DNA from: Synechococcus sp. PNGco_S_binSS4
GTDB lineage: Bacteria; Cyanobacteriota; Cyanobacteriia; PCC-6307; Cyanobiaceae
Assembly: GCA_007571085.1 (NCBI GenBank)
Contig: RKSC01000032.1
Coordinates: 1-33,651 of the forward strand
DNA: 33,651 nucleotides
Direction of reading: 5' to 3'
Shown: in pieces, positions 8,307 through 17,631 of the stretch
How the letters are laid out: every line of letters begins with the position of its first letter
Numbering within the stretch: the first letter of the stretch is position 1
Notes under the pieces: generated by a model
The model's database searches: none
Seen by the model: the letters and a program-made list of their open reading frames with translations, nothing else
What the model was told of the DNA's origin: nothing
Program-made: the position numbers and the translations under genes

Positions 8307-8948
8307 TCACACCAGACCTTCCTGCACTAGCACGCTCAACACATCATCAAAGTCATTCCAGGGGTGAAAGGCCTGGCCCCGCTCTCTGAGCAACTGGGCC
8401 AAAACATCTCTGGCAAACACAACATCGGCAGCTTCTGCCATGCGTAGGTCCGTAATGCCATCACCAATGGCAATGGTGTGGCCATGGCCATAAATCTCCA
8501 TGACCACTGCCTTGGCAACAAGTTCCTCGTCAGAGGTGTAGGGGCTGTGGATTTGATGGCTTCTCCCCTGTTCTTGGGGAATAACCTGGCCGGCAATCAC
8601 AGCCTTGAAGCGGTGGCGATGCTGCAGGAGTACGGCCTCCACCAGGGGTAGAAAGCCACCGGAGACAACAACGACCGGGATACCGGCCCTGTCCATGGCA
8701 TCTAGGAAGGGTAGGAAGCTGGGCCTGGGGGAAAAAGAGGCCATGCGCTGGACCATATCCATCAAATGCTGTGTGGTCAGTGCGGCACCTAGCTGGTCCA
8801 TGGCTTCCCGAAGGCTGAGACGGGAGCGGAGCAGACCCATCTTCAGCTGACTCCAAGTATCCCCACAGGTTTCCTGCATCACCAGATCAAAGCTATCGAC
8901 GGGGGTGATGGTTCCATCGAAATCACAGAAAACTGTGGCCCCAGCCAT
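8307..8948 (-). CDS. HAD-IB phosphatase, MtnX-like
   Basis: 213-residue HAD hydrolase whose motifs follow MtnX (2-hydroxy-3-keto-5-methylthiopentenyl-1-phosphate phosphatase of methionine salvage): FCDFDGTIT with Asp9/Asp11, VVVSGGF, a central Lys region, and GDGITDLRMAEAADVVFARD followed by PWNDFDDV. MtnX and PSP/SerB-like enzymes share this core; the FARD and DFDDV signatures favour MtnX. No other methionine-salvage gene is nearby, so the substrate is unproven. The gene is on the opposite strand to ctpA and minC and breaks what would otherwise be a co-directional run. Confidence 0.75.
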   Translation of the reverse strand: MAGATVFCDFDGTITPVDSFDLVMQETCGDTWSQLKMGLLRSRLSLREAMDQLGAALTTQHLMDMVQRMASFSPRPSFLPFLDAMDRAGIPVVVVSGGFLPLVEAVLLQHRHRFKAVIAGQVIPQEQGRSHQIHSPYTSDEELVAKAVVMEIYGHGHTIAIGDGITDLRMAEAADVVFARDVLAQLLRERGQAFHPWNDFDDVLSVLVQEGLV

Positions 8949-8992
8949 GGTTCTAGACAGCAGCTTTCACCATAGTTATGGAACGATCAGGG

Positions 8993-9012
8993 CTAGGGTA
9001 ATGTCTCCCTAG
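8993..9012 (+). other. inverted repeat in the minC leader
   Basis: CTAGGG and CCCTAG flank an eight-base spacer, ending about 20 bp before the minC ATG at 9033 in the 84-bp divergent gap with the HAD gene. It could be an operator or an mRNA hairpin; a chance palindrome is equally possible. Confidence 0.25.
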
Positions 9013-9032
9013 AATTACTGCCATTGCGCTCC

Positions 9033-9767
9033 ATGGGCGCGGAATTTCTGCAAGCATCGGTGGTTGCAGGCTCAACGTGTCAGCTGCGACTATCAGGCCC
9101 CAGCTCCAGGGGTTTGGCACTGCTCCACGGGGTGGAGATTGCCTTGCCAAATCTCCCTGGGGGAGAATCCCTGGAGTTGGATTGTGGAGATTGGTTTCTG
9201 GGCTACATGGACCTGCAACAACTGCAAGAGCTGCTGCAGCGCCGCAATCTGACTCTGGTAGCTTTGAGCTCTTCTAACCCACGCACTATTGTGGCTGGAG
9301 CGGCCCTGGGCTTGGTGACAAAACCCAACATGCTAGTGCCCCATGGGGCCCAGCAGCCATCGTCCCAGCCCCGGCCCCAGGAACAGCAAGGGGGAAAGGC
9401 CTATCTCTATGAGGGCTGTCTCCGCTCTGGGGATTGCTTGGACCATGGCGCCACGGTGGTAGTTTTGGGGGATGTGAACCCTGGGGCCCGGGTCTCTGCT
9501 GGAGGGGATGTGATTGTCTGGGGACGGATGCGGGGCATGGCCCATGCCGGCTGCCGGGGCAACAGTGCGGCCCGTGTTGCTGCATTGCAACTGCAACCTC
9601 AGCAGGTGCGCATTGCCTCTGCAACAGCCTTGGGGCCTGGGGAGAAGGCACCGCCAGGGCGGCCGGAGCAAGCCGTGCAGCGCAATGGCCAAATTGTGAT
9701 TGAGGATGCTACGTTCTTACCCACCTACACTCCCGGTGTAAGGCCGTGGTCCCCTGTTGCCAGATAA
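9033..9767 (+). CDS. minC: septum site-determining protein MinC
   Basis: FtsZ antagonist that, with MinD, blocks polar division. The position directly before minD and minE and the C-terminal domain identify it: residues about 125-230 contain the MinC beta-helix pattern, SGDCLDHGATVVVLGDVNPG, GARVSAGGDVIVWGRMRGMAHAG and QNGQIVIEDA-like ends. The N-terminal domain is divergent, as usual in cyanobacteria, and is followed by a Gln/Pro-rich linker (about 110-122). I use the ATG at 9033; an in-frame TTG at 9024 is an alternative. The C-terminus ends in a short basic/aromatic tail. Confidence 0.88.
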   Translation: MGAEFLQASVVAGSTCQLRLSGPSSRGLALLHGVEIALPNLPGGESLELDCGDWFLGYMDLQQLQELLQRRNLTLVALSSSNPRTIVAGAALGLVTKPNMLVPHGAQQPSSQPRPQEQQGGKAYLYEGCLRSGDCLDHGATVVVLGDVNPGARVSAGGDVIVWGRMRGMAHAGCRGNSAARVAALQLQPQQVRIASATALGPGEKAPPGRPEQAVQRNGQIVIEDATFLPTYTPGVRPWSPVAR

Positions 9768-9777
9768 CCCCTATGAA

Positions 9778-9802
9778 GACAGGATTCAAGCCATTGAATG
9801 TC
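9778..9802 (+). other. hairpin between minC and minD
   Basis: ATTCAA and TTGAAT pair across a gcca loop, and outer GAC/GTC can extend the stem past a three-base bulge. It lies in the 73-bp minC-minD spacer and might affect relative expression or mRNA processing. There is no T run, so termination is unlikely. Confidence 0.3.
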
Positions 9803-9840
9803 TTAAATGCTAGCTCACCAATTCCTCCCCACGGCCACTG

Positions 9841-10698
9841 ATGTCCTCTCCTAATTTAGGCTCACACATTGATGCTCTGAAAGCCAACAACTGCCGCTCC
9901 ATTGTCCTTTGTTCTGGCAAAGGTGGTGTTGGCAAAACCACCCTCACGGCTAATCTTGGGGTTGCCTTGGCCAAGTTGAATAAGAAAACCTGTGTAGTTG
10001 ACGCAGACTACGGTCTACGCAATCTTGACCTGCTCCTTGGACTAGAAAGCCGCATTGTTTTTACGGCGCAAGAAGTAATTTCTGGTGGTTGCCGCTTGGA
10101 GCAAGCCCTGGTCAGGCATAAGCATGAAACCAATCTGATGCTGATGCCAGCTGGCAATCCACGGATGCTCGACTGGTTTAGTTCGGAGCATATGCGCACC
10201 TTGATCACTTTGCTTTCCGAAAGCTTCGATTTTATTCTCATTGATGCACCAGCCGGTGTTGAAGATGGCTTCAAGAATGCGGTGGCTGGGGCCAGCGAGG
10301 CTATCCTTGTGGTCAACCCTGAAATCTCATCCGTGCGGGATGCAGACCGGGTGGCTGGTCTTTTGGCATCTCAGGGCACCATTGACACCATCCAGTTGCT
10401 GGTCAACCGGGTGCGACCCAGGATGGTGGAGAAACTAGACATGCTGTCCATTGAGGATGTCCTTGATATCCTGGCAATTCCCCTTCTTGGAGTGGTACAG
10501 GAGGATGAGCAGGTGATCATTGCGGCTAACCTGGGGGAACCCCTGGCTTTAGGGAAGCCCAAATCCCCCGCTGCCTTTGCCTATGGCAACATTGCTCGCC
10601 GCATACAAGGAGAGGATATACCCATTCCCGATATCAATGCTAAGCATGGGGGCTTTGTGGGCCGTCTTGGTGAGTTCCTTTCCACAAAAATCATCTGA
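9841..10698 (+). CDS. minD: septum site-determining ATPase MinD
   Basis: Membrane-cycling P-loop ATPase that recruits MinC and is displaced by MinE. The 285-residue protein has the deviant Walker [10 protein letters not shown] at residues 26-34 (signature Lys27 and Lys32), switch I region [29 protein letters not shown] as Walker B/switch II, and LLVNRVRP. The last 15 or so residues ([15 protein letters not shown]) can form the amphipathic membrane-targeting helix. There is no clear Shine-Dalgarno before the ATG. minE begins 8 bp after the stop. Confidence 0.97.
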   Translation: MSSPNLGSHIDALKANNCRSIVLCSGKGGVGKTTLTANLGVALAKLNKKTCVVDADYGLRNLDLLLGLESRIVFTAQEVISGGCRLEQALVRHKHETNLMLMPAGNPRMLDWFSSEHMRTLITLLSESFDFILIDAPAGVEDGFKNAVAGASEAILVVNPEISSVRDADRVAGLLASQGTIDTIQLLVNRVRPRMVEKLDMLSIEDVLDILAIPLLGVVQEDEQVIIAANLGEPLALGKPKSPAAFAYGNIARRIQGEDIPIPDINAKHGGFVGRLGEFLSTKII

Positions 10699-10706
10699 AT
10701 TCCACA

Positions 10707-10979
10707 ATGACCATTCGCGAACTCCTTGATCGCCTTTCTGGTAACAGGAACACCAGTGCAAACTCCGCCTGTAGCCGTCTGCGGGTGGTGCTGGCCCATG
10801 ATAGAAGCGATTTGAGCCCTGCGTTGCTGGATCAAATGCGTCTGGAAATTATGGAGGTGGTGTCCAAGTATTTGGAGCTTGACTACATTGGCAGCGAGCT
10901 CACCCTGGAAACGGAGGAACGGTCCACGGCCCTGGTGGCTAACTTGCCCATCCGCTGTGTCAGAAAGCTGTCCCGATAA
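10707..10979 (+). CDS. minE: cell division topological specificity factor MinE
   Basis: Drives MinD off the membrane and so confines the division site to mid-cell. The 90-residue protein has the N-terminal amphipathic/anti-MinCD part ([26 protein letters not shown]) and the C-terminal dimerisation domain ([16 protein letters not shown]). Length and motifs are normal. It is the last gene of minC-minD-minE, cotranscribed with minD by position. Confidence 0.95.
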   Translation: MTIRELLDRLSGNRNTSANSACSRLRVVLAHDRSDLSPALLDQMRLEIMEVVSKYLELDYIGSELTLETEERSTALVANLPIRCVRKLSR

Positions 10980-11029
10980 GGTCATGGTGGTTCCATGGTC
11001 TGGCTAAACCCCCTTTTGGCAGGAGCAAA

Positions 11030-11248
11030 TCACTTCTCTTTCTCCTCCTCCTCCTCCTCTTCCTCCTCCTGATCCAGCAGGTAGGCAGCAAAAAGAGCGT
11101 CCAGACAAAAGGCTAGGGCAGCAAAACCACCCACCAGCCGCCAGACCAGTTGGGGCAGAAATAAACACAGCCCAAGACCAACCAGGGCCAGGGTCACATC
11201 AATGAGAATGGCACGGCTGAGCCACAGCTTAGGAATCCTTGTCAACAC
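11030..11248 (-). CDS. small membrane protein with poly-glutamate tail
   Basis: 72-residue protein of unknown function. Residues about 12-30 and 33-58 are hydrophobic and could form two membrane spans (VTLALVGLGLCLFLPQLVWRLVGG... region). The C-terminus is LLDQ followed by nine consecutive Glu and KEK, encoded by a GAG/GAA microsatellite. It starts 7 bp after the aldo/keto reductase stop on the same strand, so it is probably the second gene of that transcript. The in-frame fit after its neighbour and the membrane pattern support a real gene. I do not recognise the family. Confidence 0.6.
   Translation of the reverse strand: MLTRIPKLWLSRAILIDVTLALVGLGLCLFLPQLVWRLVGGFAALAFCLDALFAAYLLDQEEEEEEEEEKEK
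11036..11070 (+). repeat. CTC/CTT trinucleotide microsatellite
   Basis: A pure pyrimidine run made of CTC and CTT triplets. It encodes the poly-Glu tail of the small membrane protein on the reverse strand, so gain or loss of units would change tail length without shifting the frame. Confidence 0.85.
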
Positions 11249-11255
11249 TTAGGTT

Positions 11256-12257
11256 TTAGGCAGACTGAAAGGGGTTTTGAGGCATCAGGGTGGCCAGCTC
11301 CCGGCTAGCCCGGTCTAGGGCTTGGCGCTCATGGGTGGAAAGCATCCAACCTAGGGCCTGCTCCATAACCTTCACTTGCTGGGGATTGCGCAAACCAGGA
11401 ATGGGAATGGTCCCATGGGCACGGCACCAATTGACCGCCACAGCAGCGGAGCTGGCACCGTGGTCCTTTGCCATGTCATTCATCAGTGAAAGCAGTGGCT
11501 GCAGCCGGGGCAAAAGGCGGCCAAAGAGCAGACCACGGGGTCCAGATGGCAGATCACTGGTGCCATAACGCCCTGTCAAGAGACCCAGGGCCAAAGGGGA
11601 GTAGGCAATTACCGCCACTCCCAATTCTCGACAAACCTCCAGAACACCGCCATGGTGTCGGGGCTGCTGGGACAGCAAGGAAAACTGCACCTGAAGACTA
11701 CGCAAGGGCACGCCGGAATCGGCCATCCAACCCACAAGGTGGCGTAACCGCTGAGGACCCATGTTGGAAAGACCTACAGCTCTGGCATGTCCACAATGTA
11801 CCTGGTCCATGAGTCCCTGCAAGAGGGGTTTCTCCTGCCATGGGGCGTAGCGGCTTGTGCTCCAGTGGAGCTGCACCAAATCCATGGGCCGCCCCAGCCG
11901 TTGCCGGGATGCCGCCCCTGCCCCACAAAAACCGTGACGCCCCAGACGCCAAGGGTAGGGAGCCAATTTGGTGGCCACGGTCACCCGTTGGCCCTGCTCT
12001 GGGGGCAGGGCCGCCAGACCTTCCCCCAGCAGGATTTCGCTGCGCCCTTGCAGCTGGCCTGTGCCGTAGGAATCAGCAGTATCAAAGAAGGTGAGCCCAG
12101 CCCTAAGACAGGCCCTAAAGGTGGCCAGCAAGGTGCCATCGTCTTGCCCGGGGGAATATCCCCATATGAAGCGGTTTCCCCAGGCCCAGGTGCCCACCCC
12201 TATGGGGCTGAAGATAGGCGGGTCTAACCCGTCTAACCGTTGTGCTTCTGTGCACAC
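11256..12257 (-). CDS. aldo/keto reductase
   Basis: NADP(H)-dependent oxidoreductase with a TIM-barrel AKR fold, 333 residues. The full catalytic tetrad is visible: Asp59 and Tyr64 in FFDTADSYGTG, Lys97 in VATKLAPYPWR, and His131 in DLVQLHWST. VGLSNMG, IAYSPLALGLLTGRY and IPIPGLRNPQQV are the barrel and cofactor-binding signatures. The start is GTG at 12257, with a purine-rich GGAGACTGGAA just upstream. The substrate cannot be told from sequence. It is followed by the small poly-Glu protein and is divergent from ispG (145-bp gap). Confidence 0.92.
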   Translation of the reverse strand: MCTEAQRLDGLDPPIFSPIGVGTWAWGNRFIWGYSPGQDDGTLLATFRACLRAGLTFFDTADSYGTGQLQGRSEILLGEGLAALPPEQGQRVTVATKLAPYPWRLGRHGFCGAGAASRQRLGRPMDLVQLHWSTSRYAPWQEKPLLQGLMDQVHCGHARAVGLSNMGPQRLRHLVGWMADSGVPLRSLQVQFSLLSQQPRHHGGVLEVCRELGVAVIAYSPLALGLLTGRYGTSDLPSGPRGLLFGRLLPRLQPLLSLMNDMAKDHGASSAAVAVNWCRAHGTIPIPGLRNPQQVKVMEQALGWMLSTHERQALDRASRELATLMPQNPFQSA

Positions 12258-12402
12258 TTCCAGTCTCCAGCCGTCTCAGATGGGAAGCTCACCCTAGTCC
12301 CCCTATGGCCGGCAATGGTGAAACTGATCCAGCCATCAGCCATGGGATCTGGTGGTGGATTAGCTGTGGGAGGACTTAGCCTGTGCAACGGTTGAGGTAA
12401 CC

Positions 12403-13668
12403 GTGCCATTCCCAATGACCACCACCCTTCCCGGAGCTACCACCCAGGCCGAGACTGGCCAGGGCACCCTCAAGGTGGACAGCACCTTACCCCGGTATAG
12501 GAATCAAATCCGACGACGACCGACCCGTACTGTGATGGTGGGAGATGTGCCCATTGGCAGTCAGCATCCAGTGGTGGTGCAGTCCATGATCAATGAAGAC
12601 ACCATGGATATACCGGCAGCCGTGGCAGGAATCCGTCGTTTAGCGGATGCGGGCTGCGAAATTGCCCGGGTCACTGTTCCTTCCCTCTCCCATGCCCGGG
12701 CCATGGAGTCCATTGGCCATCAGCTCAGAGACGAAGGCTACACCATACCCCTGGTGGCTGATGTGCACCACAACGGCATCAAAATTGCTCTGGCAGTGGC
12801 CCCACATGTGGATAAGGTGCGCATTAATCCTGGCTTGTTTGTCTTTGATAAGCCAGATCCCAATAGGCAAAGCTTTAGCGCAGCAGAGTTTGCCGCAGCA
12901 GGGGAGCGCATTCGCAGCACCTTGGCACCCCTGGTGGAGCTGTTGAAGAAACAGAACAAGGCCCTACGCATCGGTGTCAACCACGGTTCCCTGGCGGAGC
13001 GCATGGTCTTCACCTATGGAGACACCCCCCAGGGCATGGCGGAATCGGCCATGGAGTTCATCCGCATCTGCGCTGAGATGGACTTCCATAACATCGTTGT
13101 GTCCATGAAAGCCTCCCGGGCACCGGTGATGTTGGCTGCCTATCGGCTCATTGCTGATGCCATGGATGCAGAAGGACTTCACTACCCTCTCCATTTGGGG
13201 GTTACAGAGGCGGGGGATGGAGATTATGGACGCATCAAGAGCACTGCAGGCATTGCCACCTTATTGGCTGAGGGCTTAGGGGACACGATTCGTGTATCCC
13301 TAACGGAAGCACCGGAGCGGGAAATTCCCGTGGGCTTTTCCATTCTCCAGTCCCTGGGTTTGCGGAAAACCATGGTGGAATACGTTGCCTGCCCCAGCTG
13401 TGGCCGCACCCTGTTTAACCTGGAGGAGGTGTTGCAACAGGTGCGAGCTGCCACAGACCATTTGACCGGCCTAGACATTGCAGTGATGGGTTGCATTGTC
13501 AATGGTCCTGGGGAGATGGCCGATGCAGACTATGGCTATGTGGGCAGATCACCGGGAACCATTTGCCTCTACCGGGGTCGTGAAGAAATCCGCAAGGTTC
13601 CAGAATCTGAAGGGGTGGAGGCCCTCATTGCCTTGATAAAAGAGGATGGCCGTTGGGTGGATCCCTGA
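12403..13668 (+). CDS. ispG: 4-hydroxy-3-methylbut-2-enyl diphosphate synthase IspG
   Basis: Penultimate enzyme of the MEP isoprenoid pathway, converting MEcPP to HMBPP with a [4Fe-4S] cluster; it feeds carotenoid, phytol and quinone synthesis. The cluster ligands are Cys330 and Cys333 ([10 protein letters not shown]), Cys364 (GCIVNGPGE) and Glu371. The TIM-barrel part begins at about residue 40 ([19 protein letters not shown]). GTG at 12403 is preferred because GAGG at 12394-12397 sits five bases upstream; the ATG at 12415 would be too far from it. At 421 residues it is of normal cyanobacterial length. It converges on ftsY with a 41-bp gap. Confidence 0.96.
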   Translation: MPFPMTTTLPGATTQAETGQGTLKVDSTLPRYRNQIRRRPTRTVMVGDVPIGSQHPVVVQSMINEDTMDIPAAVAGIRRLADAGCEIARVTVPSLSHARAMESIGHQLRDEGYTIPLVADVHHNGIKIALAVAPHVDKVRINPGLFVFDKPDPNRQSFSAAEFAAAGERIRSTLAPLVELLKKQNKALRIGVNHGSLAERMVFTYGDTPQGMAESAMEFIRICAEMDFHNIVVSMKASRAPVMLAAYRLIADAMDAEGLHYPLHLGVTEAGDGDYGRIKSTAGIATLLAEGLGDTIRVSLTEAPEREIPVGFSILQSLGLRKTMVEYVACPSCGRTLFNLEEVLQQVRAATDHLTGLDIAVMGCIVNGPGEMADADYGYVGRSPGTICLYRGREEIRKVPESEGVEALIALIKEDGRWVDP

Positions 13669-13709
13669 GCTGGAGCCTATACCTGCCCACCAGGGACTTT
13701 TAGCTTTAG

Positions 13710-15293
13710 CTAGCCAGCTTGGGCCAGGAGGGCCTCAACAAACTCAAAACTGTTGAAGGGGCGCAGATCACGGATACCTTCCCCAGCCCCAATGAACCTG
13801 ATGGGGAGCCTGGCCTCGCTGGCCACAGCTAAGGCCACACCACCCTTTGCACTACCATCCAACTTGGTCAGCACCACACCTGTCAGCTGGGCAGCTTGGG
13901 CAAAAGCTAGGGCCTGACGCAAACCATTTTGCCCCTGGCTGGCATCCAACACCAGCAAAGACTCAATGGTGGCATTAGGGGCTTTGCGATCAATGATGGT
14001 GCGAATTTTGGCCAGCTCCTCCATCAAATTGTGTTTGGTCTGCAGGCGCCCTGCGGTATCAACAAGGAGGAGTTCTGTGTCCTTAGACTGGGCCGCACCA
14101 ATGGCATCAAACACCACAGCAGCAGGATCCGCATTGGCGGAAGGGTTGGCAATCACATCCACATGGCTGCGCTCTGCCCAAATACTCACCTGTTGCACCG
14201 CCGCCGCCCGAAAGGTGTCCGCTGCGGCCACCATGCAACTGTAGCCACTGCGCACAGCCAAGTTGGCCAATTTACCCAGGGTGGTGGTCTTGCCCACCCC
14301 ATTCACCCCCACCAGCAGCCACACATTGAGGCGCTGCCGCTGGGGGACCAGCAGGTCACAACCCGTGGCACGAATCGGTTCCTCCAGCTGCTGCCGCAGT
14401 TGATCCTTCAGCAGGCGCAGCCCTTCACTGGGGGGCACCACCTCCTCATTGATGCGTCGCCGCAGGGCCTCCAGCACAGCGTCCGTGGCCTCCAACCCCA
14501 CATCTGCCTGGAGCAACACAGCTTCCAGATCATCCACTATTTCCGGGGTGAGGGGATCACTGCCTAGGCTTTCCAGCAGCCGAGTGACCAGACCACGGCG
14601 GGTTTTTTCCATACCCCGCCGCAACCGTCCCAGCCAGTGGATTTCCTCCAAGGACACATCCTCCACCTGCCTACCTTGGGCAGCTAGCACCTCAGCTGAC
14701 CAGGTGAACTCCTCATCAAAGCCACCCAAACTGGGTTCAGGGGTATCCTCCGCCCCGGGCTGGGGAGGGGACTCCACATCATTAATATCAATGGCCTGGT
14801 CAATGGCCTGGCCATTAACCGCTGCCTCACGTTGCTCACGTTCGGCCCTAGCCTTGGCCAGGAGACCTAAGCTGGCCTCCCCTGGCACCGATGATGGCCC
14901 CTCCTCCTGGGGGTCTATCTGGTCAGGGGAACTGGCAGGTGCAGGAGAGGAGGGGGCCTCAGCTGTTGCCGCTGCCGTTGCAGGTTCAGGGGCTAGGGTC
15001 TCTTGAAGGGCAGTTTTGGCCACCTCCTGCTCAGCTTTTAGGCGGGCATAGGCTGCTTTGGCCCAAGCCAAGGAAGGGTCCTCCTGCACCTGCTCCGTGG
15101 GTGTGCCTGCCGGTTCTGGTTCTGGTTCTGGTTCTGGAGAACTAGCCTGCTCAGGAGAACTGATTGGTTGCTCTGCAGCAGAGGGCTCAGCAGGAAGCTG
15201 GTCTGGAGTGGGGGCAGCCTCCTCAGGCTTAGGAGGGTTGGGATTGGCAGCAGGCTTCTGCACCTTACGGCGGCGGAACCAGTCAAATACCAT
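13710..15293 (-). CDS. ftsY: signal recognition particle receptor FtsY
   Basis: SRP-receptor GTPase that delivers ribosome-nascent chains to the Sec translocon at the membrane. The 527-residue protein has the usual acidic, Pro/Ala/Glu-rich N-terminal region (about residues 10-190, including four Glu-Pro units), then the N domain and the G domain from about residue 300: [18 protein letters not shown] (G1), [28 protein letters not shown] (G3), [12 protein letters not shown] (G4), [13 protein letters not shown]. It is the last gene of DUF502-nusB-ftsY, starting 2 bp after the nusB stop. Confidence 0.96.
   Translation of the reverse strand: MVFDWFRRRKVQKPAANPNPPKPEEAAPTPDQLPAEPSAAEQPISSPEQASSPEPEPEPEPAGTPTEQVQEDPSLAWAKAAYARLKAEQEVAKTALQETLAPEPATAAATAEAPSSPAPASSPDQIDPQEEGPSSVPGEASLGLLAKARAEREQREAAVNGQAIDQAIDINDVESPPQPGAEDTPEPSLGGFDEEFTWSAEVLAAQGRQVEDVSLEEIHWLGRLRRGMEKTRRGLVTRLLESLGSDPLTPEIVDDLEAVLLQADVGLEATDAVLEALRRRINEEVVPPSEGLRLLKDQLRQQLEEPIRATGCDLLVPQRQRLNVWLLVGVNGVGKTTTLGKLANLAVRSGYSCMVAAADTFRAAAVQQVSIWAERSHVDVIANPSANADPAAVVFDAIGAAQSKDTELLLVDTAGRLQTKHNLMEELAKIRTIIDRKAPNATIESLLVLDASQGQNGLRQALAFAQAAQLTGVVLTKLDGSAKGGVALAVASEARLPIRFIGAGEGIRDLRPFNSFEFVEALLAQAG
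15112..15137 (+). repeat. GGTTCT hexanucleotide repeat inside ftsY
   Basis: Four exact GGTTCT units followed by GG, encoding a Glu-Pro run on the reverse strand in the disordered N-terminal region of FtsY. Length changes would stay in frame. Confidence 0.85.
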
Positions 15294-15295
15294 GC

Positions 15296-15928
15296 TCAGG
15301 CTTCAGTGGGGGCAAGCTGGGCTGCCGTAAAACGCCGCAGGATGCCATTGATGCGACGCCGTCCTTCCTTATCACTGTAGGCATTGGCCAGATTAACGGC
15401 CTCATTGCACACCACAGCCACCGGGGTGTCCAACACGGTTAACTCCGCTGCGGCCAGCCGCAGAATGTTGCGGTCTACCTGGGGAAGCCGGGTCAGGCGC
15501 CAGCCCTCCATCACCCCATCCAACTGCTGATCCAAGGTGGCACGATGGTCCTGCACGGCAGCTGCAAGGCTCAGGCAATGGCTGCGCACCTGCTCTTGCT
15601 CAGCAGCCAGGAGCAACCGGGGCAGGTCCAGTACGGCAGACAGCCGGTTGAGAACCTGCTCAGCTTTCTCCAAACCCAGCCGCAGGTGATCCCGTGCATT
15701 GCTCAGCTCACGGGCACCCAACTCGCTCTCCAAGGCCTCCTGTTCCGCCATGAGCAGATCCTGGGCAGAACGCTCCAAAGAGTCCTGCATGTGACCATGC
15801 AAGGTGGTCAAGGCTGCCAGCAACAGATCCTCCAGAGCAGGAGGATGGGTGGATTTTTTCTTGTCACTCACCTGCCCCAAGGTGAGGAGGGCCAACTCCC
15901 GGGCCAGGGAACGGCTTGCTTGAGCCAT
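15296..15928 (-). CDS. nusB: transcription antitermination factor NusB
   Basis: RNA-binding factor that works with NusE/S10 in rRNA antitermination. The 210-residue protein has the cyanobacterial long form: RSLARELALLTLGQVSDKK at the N-terminus, a charged helical middle, and the diagnostic C-terminal segment DRNILRLAAAEL, TPVAVVCNEAVNLANAYSDKEGRRRINGILRR. Start is ATG at 15928, 5 bp after the DUF502 stop. ftsY follows within 2 bp, so the three genes are almost certainly one transcript. Confidence 0.94.
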   Translation of the reverse strand: MAQASRSLARELALLTLGQVSDKKKSTHPPALEDLLLAALTTLHGHMQDSLERSAQDLLMAEQEALESELGARELSNARDHLRLGLEKAEQVLNRLSAVLDLPRLLLAAEQEQVRSHCLSLAAAVQDHRATLDQQLDGVMEGWRLTRLPQVDRNILRLAAAELTVLDTPVAVVCNEAVNLANAYSDKEGRRRINGILRRFTAAQLAPTEA

Positions 15929-15933
15929 GGTAT

Positions 15934-16692
15934 CTAGGTGTGGCCTGTGGGGGCGTAGGAAACCTTTGGCTCCAGGGGGGATTGGTCCTCCGACAAGGTG
16001 GAGAGCTTCTCATCGGGATTGAGGAAGCCAGCTGAGATAATGGTCCGAAACGCCACATCCACCGGGATATTCAGGTTCTTCACATCCTTCTCAGGGACTA
16101 GGGCGTACCAGCCGGTGGTGGGATTGGGGGACGTGGGGATAAAGATATTGATCATGGGATCGGGAAAAAAGGGCTGCATGGACTGACCCACTGGACCTGT
16201 CACAAAGGCCATGGTAAAGATTCCTTCCTTGGGATATTCCACCAACACCACCCGTCTAAACCGGCGTGAGTTGTCATTGACAAGGGTTTGCAGGAGCTGC
16301 TTCAGGGTTTTATAGACCGTGCCAGCAAGGGGTACCCGGGTCAGGGTGTCTTCCCCAAATTGGGCCAGGCGGCTCACCACCACAATGCGGGTCATCAAGC
16401 CAATGAGCAGGATGCCCAGCAGTGGAACCAGCAAACCCAACATCAGGTTAATCAGCCCCAACAGCAGTGGGTTTAGGGTTTGGAAGGGGTTGAGCTGCTT
16501 AGGAACGGAGGTGAGGAACTCCACCACCCAGCGGGCCACAATTGTGGAGAGCCAAAGGGTGGTGGCCAGTGGAATAACCACCACCAGACCGGCAATGAGG
16601 TCATTTTTAAGGTCTTGTCGCAACCGGACCAAGGGTCCTATGTCTCTAACCTGCTCCGACATCACCCTGGCTGGAAGTCTTCTATTCACCAT
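15934..16692 (-). CDS. DUF502 family membrane protein
   Basis: 252-residue inner-membrane protein of the DUF502 family, common next to nusB/ftsY in cyanobacteria; molecular function unknown. After a charged stretch (RLRQDLKNDLIAG) two long hydrophobic segments are visible at about residues 33-58 and 75-100, followed by the conserved RVPLAGTVYKTLKQL and VVLVEYPKEGIFTMAFVTG region and a soluble C-terminal domain (FIPTSPNPTTGWY). The start ATG at 16692 is used; an in-frame ATG at 16662 (MSEQVRDIG) is equally plausible. Confidence 0.85.
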   Translation of the reverse strand: MVNRRLPARVMSEQVRDIGPLVRLRQDLKNDLIAGLVVVIPLATTLWLSTIVARWVVEFLTSVPKQLNPFQTLNPLLLGLINLMLGLLVPLLGILLIGLMTRIVVVSRLAQFGEDTLTRVPLAGTVYKTLKQLLQTLVNDNSRRFRRVVLVEYPKEGIFTMAFVTGPVGQSMQPFFPDPMINIFIPTSPNPTTGWYALVPEKDVKNLNIPVDVAFRTIISAGFLNPDEKLSTLSEDQSPLEPKVSYAPTGHT

Positions 16693-16725
16693 AGTAGACG
16701 GTGAAGCCAGCCAAACTCAGGGGTG

Positions 16726-17526
16726 CTAATGGTGCTCCCCTTGGCTCTGCAGGAGTGGTTTCCCATGGCCTGCCACTACCACACCGGCCATGATGGCCGC
16801 AGCTGCTGCCATTACCACCTCCGGCAATTGACGAAACAACCGGGCTCCCCAGCTCTCCCGAAGCTGCTCTGCAGAAGGATTCTGCTGGCTTTCCTGCAGC
16901 TGATTCAGGTCCCTAAGCACCAGCTGCTCCAAGATAGCCACCACATCCTGAGCATCAGCTTCTGGAGAAGCCATCCCAGGTAGGCTGGCCCGTAGCTCCT
17001 CCAACCGTCCTGGATTAGCCAGCTGGTCTAGAAATGGGGCAGACCGAATCTCTTCCAGTTGTTCTTGCAGCCGAACAATCTCTTGTGCTGCAGCGGTCTG
17101 TTGCTGAGCTCTATCCTGCTGCAGTTCCACCTCAGCAATGATGGTGCTGCCCAGCAACAGGACAGCCAGCAAGATGGCGCAGCCTGCTGTGAGGGGACGG
17201 GTGAGCCGTTGGCGCCATGCCATGGCTCTTCCTGGCAAGGAGCTGACACCCATCTGTAGTGCCATTGTGCTCATCAGCAACCCCAACAGGGTCATGGGGC
17301 CATGGTCATGGATGGTGAAGGCCAAGGTGCTGAGTAGCACCTGGGGTCCCACCTGAGGACTGCCCACCAGAACGGCCAATAGCTTCAGCACCAGCACCAG
17401 CACCAGGGCCAGTCCTAGCCATGGCAGCAACAGGATGGTCCAGGGCATGGGGGAACAGCTGGTCTCTCCAGGTTCTTGGCTGCCAGATTCTTGGGCAGGC
17501 ATGGTGGATTGAACGGGATGCTTCAC
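16726..17526 (-). CDS. HpsJ-like membrane protein with coiled coil
   Basis: 266-residue protein of unknown role. Hydrophobic segments lie at about 28-52, 58-95 (one or two spans) and 111-131, then a Gln/Glu-rich coiled-coil stretch (about 132-160, RAQQQTAAAQEIVRLQEQLEEI), a helical region, and a last membrane span at about 236-252 (VVMAAAAAIMAGVVVAG). This layout resembles cyanobacterial HpsJ-family proteins, known in hormogonium polysaccharide loci, but that match rests on architecture only. The GTG start at 17526 has a strong AAGGTGAG site just upstream; an ATG at 17502 is in frame. It lies 33 bp before DUF502. Confidence 0.65.
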   Translation of the reverse strand: MKHPVQSTMPAQESGSQEPGETSCSPMPWTILLLPWLGLALVLVLVLKLLAVLVGSPQVGPQVLLSTLAFTIHDHGPMTLLGLLMSTMALQMGVSSLPGRAMAWRQRLTRPLTAGCAILLAVLLLGSTIIAEVELQQDRAQQQTAAAQEIVRLQEQLEEIRSAPFLDQLANPGRLEELRASLPGMASPEADAQDVVAILEQLVLRDLNQLQESQQNPSAEQLRESWGARLFRQLPEVVMAAAAAIMAGVVVAGHGKPLLQSQGEHH

Positions 17527-17631
17527 AGCTCACCTTTTTGGTCTGTCTCGATGGTGGGTGCAGGGACAGGATGGGTCCACCCTGACATTGGCTACGGTCT
17601 TGAATCAAGAAGGACTCACTATCCATAAACC

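Noticed and set aside
8307-8948. HAD gene as phosphoserine phosphatase SerB
   Set aside because: The FARD and PWNDFDDV signatures and the overall length fit MtnX better; specificity still needs an assay.
13929-14567. 212-codon + strand frame opposite ftsY
   Set aside because: Antisense shadow of the conserved GTPase domain; His/Gln-rich without motifs.
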